Assembly (NCBI GenBank): GCA_943704525.1
Contig: CALSCQ010000938.1
Span: 1 to 25,119 of the forward strand
Reading direction: 5' to 3'
Length of the DNA: 25,119 bases
Source: Pigoraptor vietnamica
Taxonomy: Eukaryota > Opisthokonta > Filasterea
Part shown: positions 23,901 through 25,119 of the stretch, in pieces
How the letters are laid out: every line of letters starts with the position of its first letter
How positions within the stretch are numbered: position 1 is the stretch's first letter
The notes under the pieces: generated by a model
Databases searched by the model: none
Told to the model about the DNA's origin: nothing
Seen by the model: only the letters and a program-made list of their open reading frames with translations
Made by a program: the position numbers and the translations under genes

Positions 23901-25051
23901 CACGCTGCCCCAGGAATCGCGCAAGGCCGACTACGACCAGGGCCCCTACGCCATTATCCTCGCGCCCACCCGAGAGCTCGCTCAGCAGATCGAGGCGGAA
24001 GCGAGGAAGTTTGCGACCCCGCTCGGTCTCAGGACGGTCGCCGTCATCGGTGGTGTGAGTGTCTGCGCGTGCCCCTTTGACGTATCCGTGTGTGCTGTCT
24101 GCATGTAGCTGCATTACTGGGCCGTATTTTGCACGGCGCCGTCGGCATGTTGCACTCTGGGTGCCGTCCACTGAGCCCCTGGTTTCCGGCTGCAGATGTC
24201 TCGCGAGGAGCAGGGCTTCCAGCTGCGCATGGGCTGCGACATAGTCATTGCGACACCCGGCCGTCTTCTCGACGTGCTCGACAACCACTACCTCGTCCTC
24301 GGCCGCTGCACCTACGTTGTCATGGACGAGGTGTGTCACGTGCCACTTCGTGCTGCAATCCGCGCGCGAGGACTCTGTTGTTTGTTACGATGTCGTCCCG
24401 TTCCTTTCTTTCCCTCCCTCAAAACTCACATGCGCCCACTGTCTCTTCTGCTTAGGCCGATCGCATGATTGATCTCGGGTTCGAGGCCGACGTCAACCGC
24501 ATTCTCGAGTTTTTCCCTGTTTCGAACATGAAGCCCGACACGGACGAGGCGGAGGATGCCGCCCGAATGACGGAGACTGTCGAAGGCGGCGACGGAACGG
24601 CCGTGCGCCGAAAGTACCGCCAGACGGTCATGTTCACGGCGACGATGCCGCCCCAGGTGGAGCGCATCGCGCGGCAGTTCATGCGGCGGCCCGCGACGGT
24701 GACGATTGGCACGGCGGGCAAGCCGGTCGACCGCGTCAAGCAGATCGTCGAGATGATGAAGGAGAGCGACAAGCGGTGGGTGAGCGCGTTCGTGTTTGGT
24801 CTTCGTTGAATGGCCGGGTGCGTCGCCGGTCGCAATGTGGCCGCTCCCCGCCGTTCAACTTTCCACAGACAACCGGAGTAGTGGCCTATAGTAGTGGCCT
24901 AACCCTCTGTCTTGTGTGTGCGTTGTCGCGCGCAGAAAGCGCCTGCTGCAGCTGCTGGAGGAAATCCAGGAGCCGCCGATCATGATCTTCGTCAATCAGA
25001 AGAAGGGATGCGACGTGCTCGCAAAGTCACTGGACAAGATGGGGGTGCGTG

Positions 25052-25119
<68 letters not shown>
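20952..25119 (+). CDS. DDX23: PRP28/DDX23 spliceosomal DEAD-box helicase, 3' partial
   Basis: The nuclear ATPase that exchanges U1 for U6 at the 5' splice site. Thirteen exons are seen (20952-20983, 21054-21486, 21612-21671, 21901-22018, 22168-22295, 22586-22698, 22844-22987, 23168-23304, 23535-23699, 23852-24054, 24196-24330, 24456-24775, 24936-25044), 699 aa, before the gene leaves the window. An RD/RE-rich N-terminal domain (about residues 15-110) is typical of metazoan DDX23. Then come [38 protein letters not shown] and [11 protein letters not shown], all DDX23 signatures. Helicase motifs: Q motif (PTPIQ), AETGSGKT (about 441-448), [17 protein letters not shown] (555-558), TAT (617-619) and the [16 protein letters not shown] block. 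Motifs V and VI lie beyond the edge. The ATG at 20952 has ideal context (A at -3, G at +4). The exon 2 donor GTTGGC is weak but yields the expected E-P-L-S-L join. Confidence 0.96.
21061..21356. repeat. coding RD/RE hexanucleotide repeat in PRP28 exon 2
   Basis: Degenerate GAYCGC/GAGMGN-type units encode alternating Arg-Asp and Arg-Glu. Both strands look open here: the antisense reads as RS/LS repeats, which is a by-product of the repeat and not a gene. Confidence 0.85.
21723..21786. repeat. three tandem ~21-bp units in PRP28 intron 3
   Basis: Units beginning TGTCGTTAYAGAAG start at 21723, 21743 and 21765. The first two differ by one or two bases near their ends; the third is more diverged. 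Each unit contains GTTAYAG, a potential decoy acceptor. Confidence 0.8.
23292..23426. repeat. partial tandem duplications across the exon 8 donor of PRP28
   Basis: The unit beginning TTGCAACAAAGGGTGGG (23293) contains the end of exon 8 and its donor. Related copies follow at 23346 (TTGCAACGAAGGGTTCG) and 23377 (TTGAACGAAGGGTGGGG); the first and third both end in TAAGTGCG or TGAGTGCG. Confidence 0.65.
25053..25119. repeat. (CT)n microsatellite at window end, PRP28 intron 13
   Basis: A pure CT run of at least 66 bases begins just after the GTGCGT donor of exon 13 and continues to the window edge, so its length is unknown. Confidence 0.95.

Overview
The window is nuclear DNA from a GC-rich, intron-rich eukaryote, most likely unicellular. 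The genes are compact and spliced, with GT-AG introns of roughly 60 to 250 bp, no bacterial-type operons, and intergenic gaps mostly of 0.3-0.7 kb. I cannot fix the lineage from sequence alone. I rebuilt the exons by hand: every junction listed is GT-AG, keeps the frame and restores family-conserved residues, but no transcript was available.

Layout, left to right: (1) RECQ4/RECQL4-type DNA helicase, minus strand, 3 exons. (2) Divergent from it, an intronless mitochondrial 2,4-dienoyl-CoA reductase (DECR1 type), plus strand. (3) Convergent to that, a 2-exon orphan gene, minus strand, with a Gln/Pro-rich tail ending in an eh1-like FSIDAIL motif. (4) A minus-strand P-loop NTPase gene of possible Crinkler/RHS type whose coding signal moves between frames, so probably a decayed gene. 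(5) A divergent spacer with a 32-A run and a perfect 16-bp CACGTG-ATAT-CACGTG palindrome. (6) CLU (clustered mitochondria protein), plus strand, 27 exons, 1293 aa. (7) Convergent to CLU, ALG6 (the first glucosyltransferase of N-glycan precursor assembly), minus strand, 8 exons, 504 aa. (8) Divergent from ALG6, PRP28/DDX23 (spliceosomal DEAD-box helicase), plus strand, 13 exons seen, running off the right edge inside a (CT)n intron.

The recognised genes are unrelated housekeeping functions (replication and repair, fatty-acid oxidation, mitochondrial distribution, N-glycosylation, splicing), so the neighbourhood is not a pathway cluster. Apart from the tandem pair formed by the orphan gene and the P-loop gene, neighbouring genes alternate in orientation, which gives three divergent promoter regions and two convergent 3' regions.

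The features most worth following are: the orphan gene with a C-terminal corepressor-type motif; the decayed P-loop gene; complementary (GT)n and (CA)n tracts flanking an in-frame 75-nt CLU exon; and a strong genome-specific 5' splice-site preference (G at +3, often GTGCGT). I found no rRNA, tRNA, CRISPR array, intact transposon or clearly new multi-gene system.
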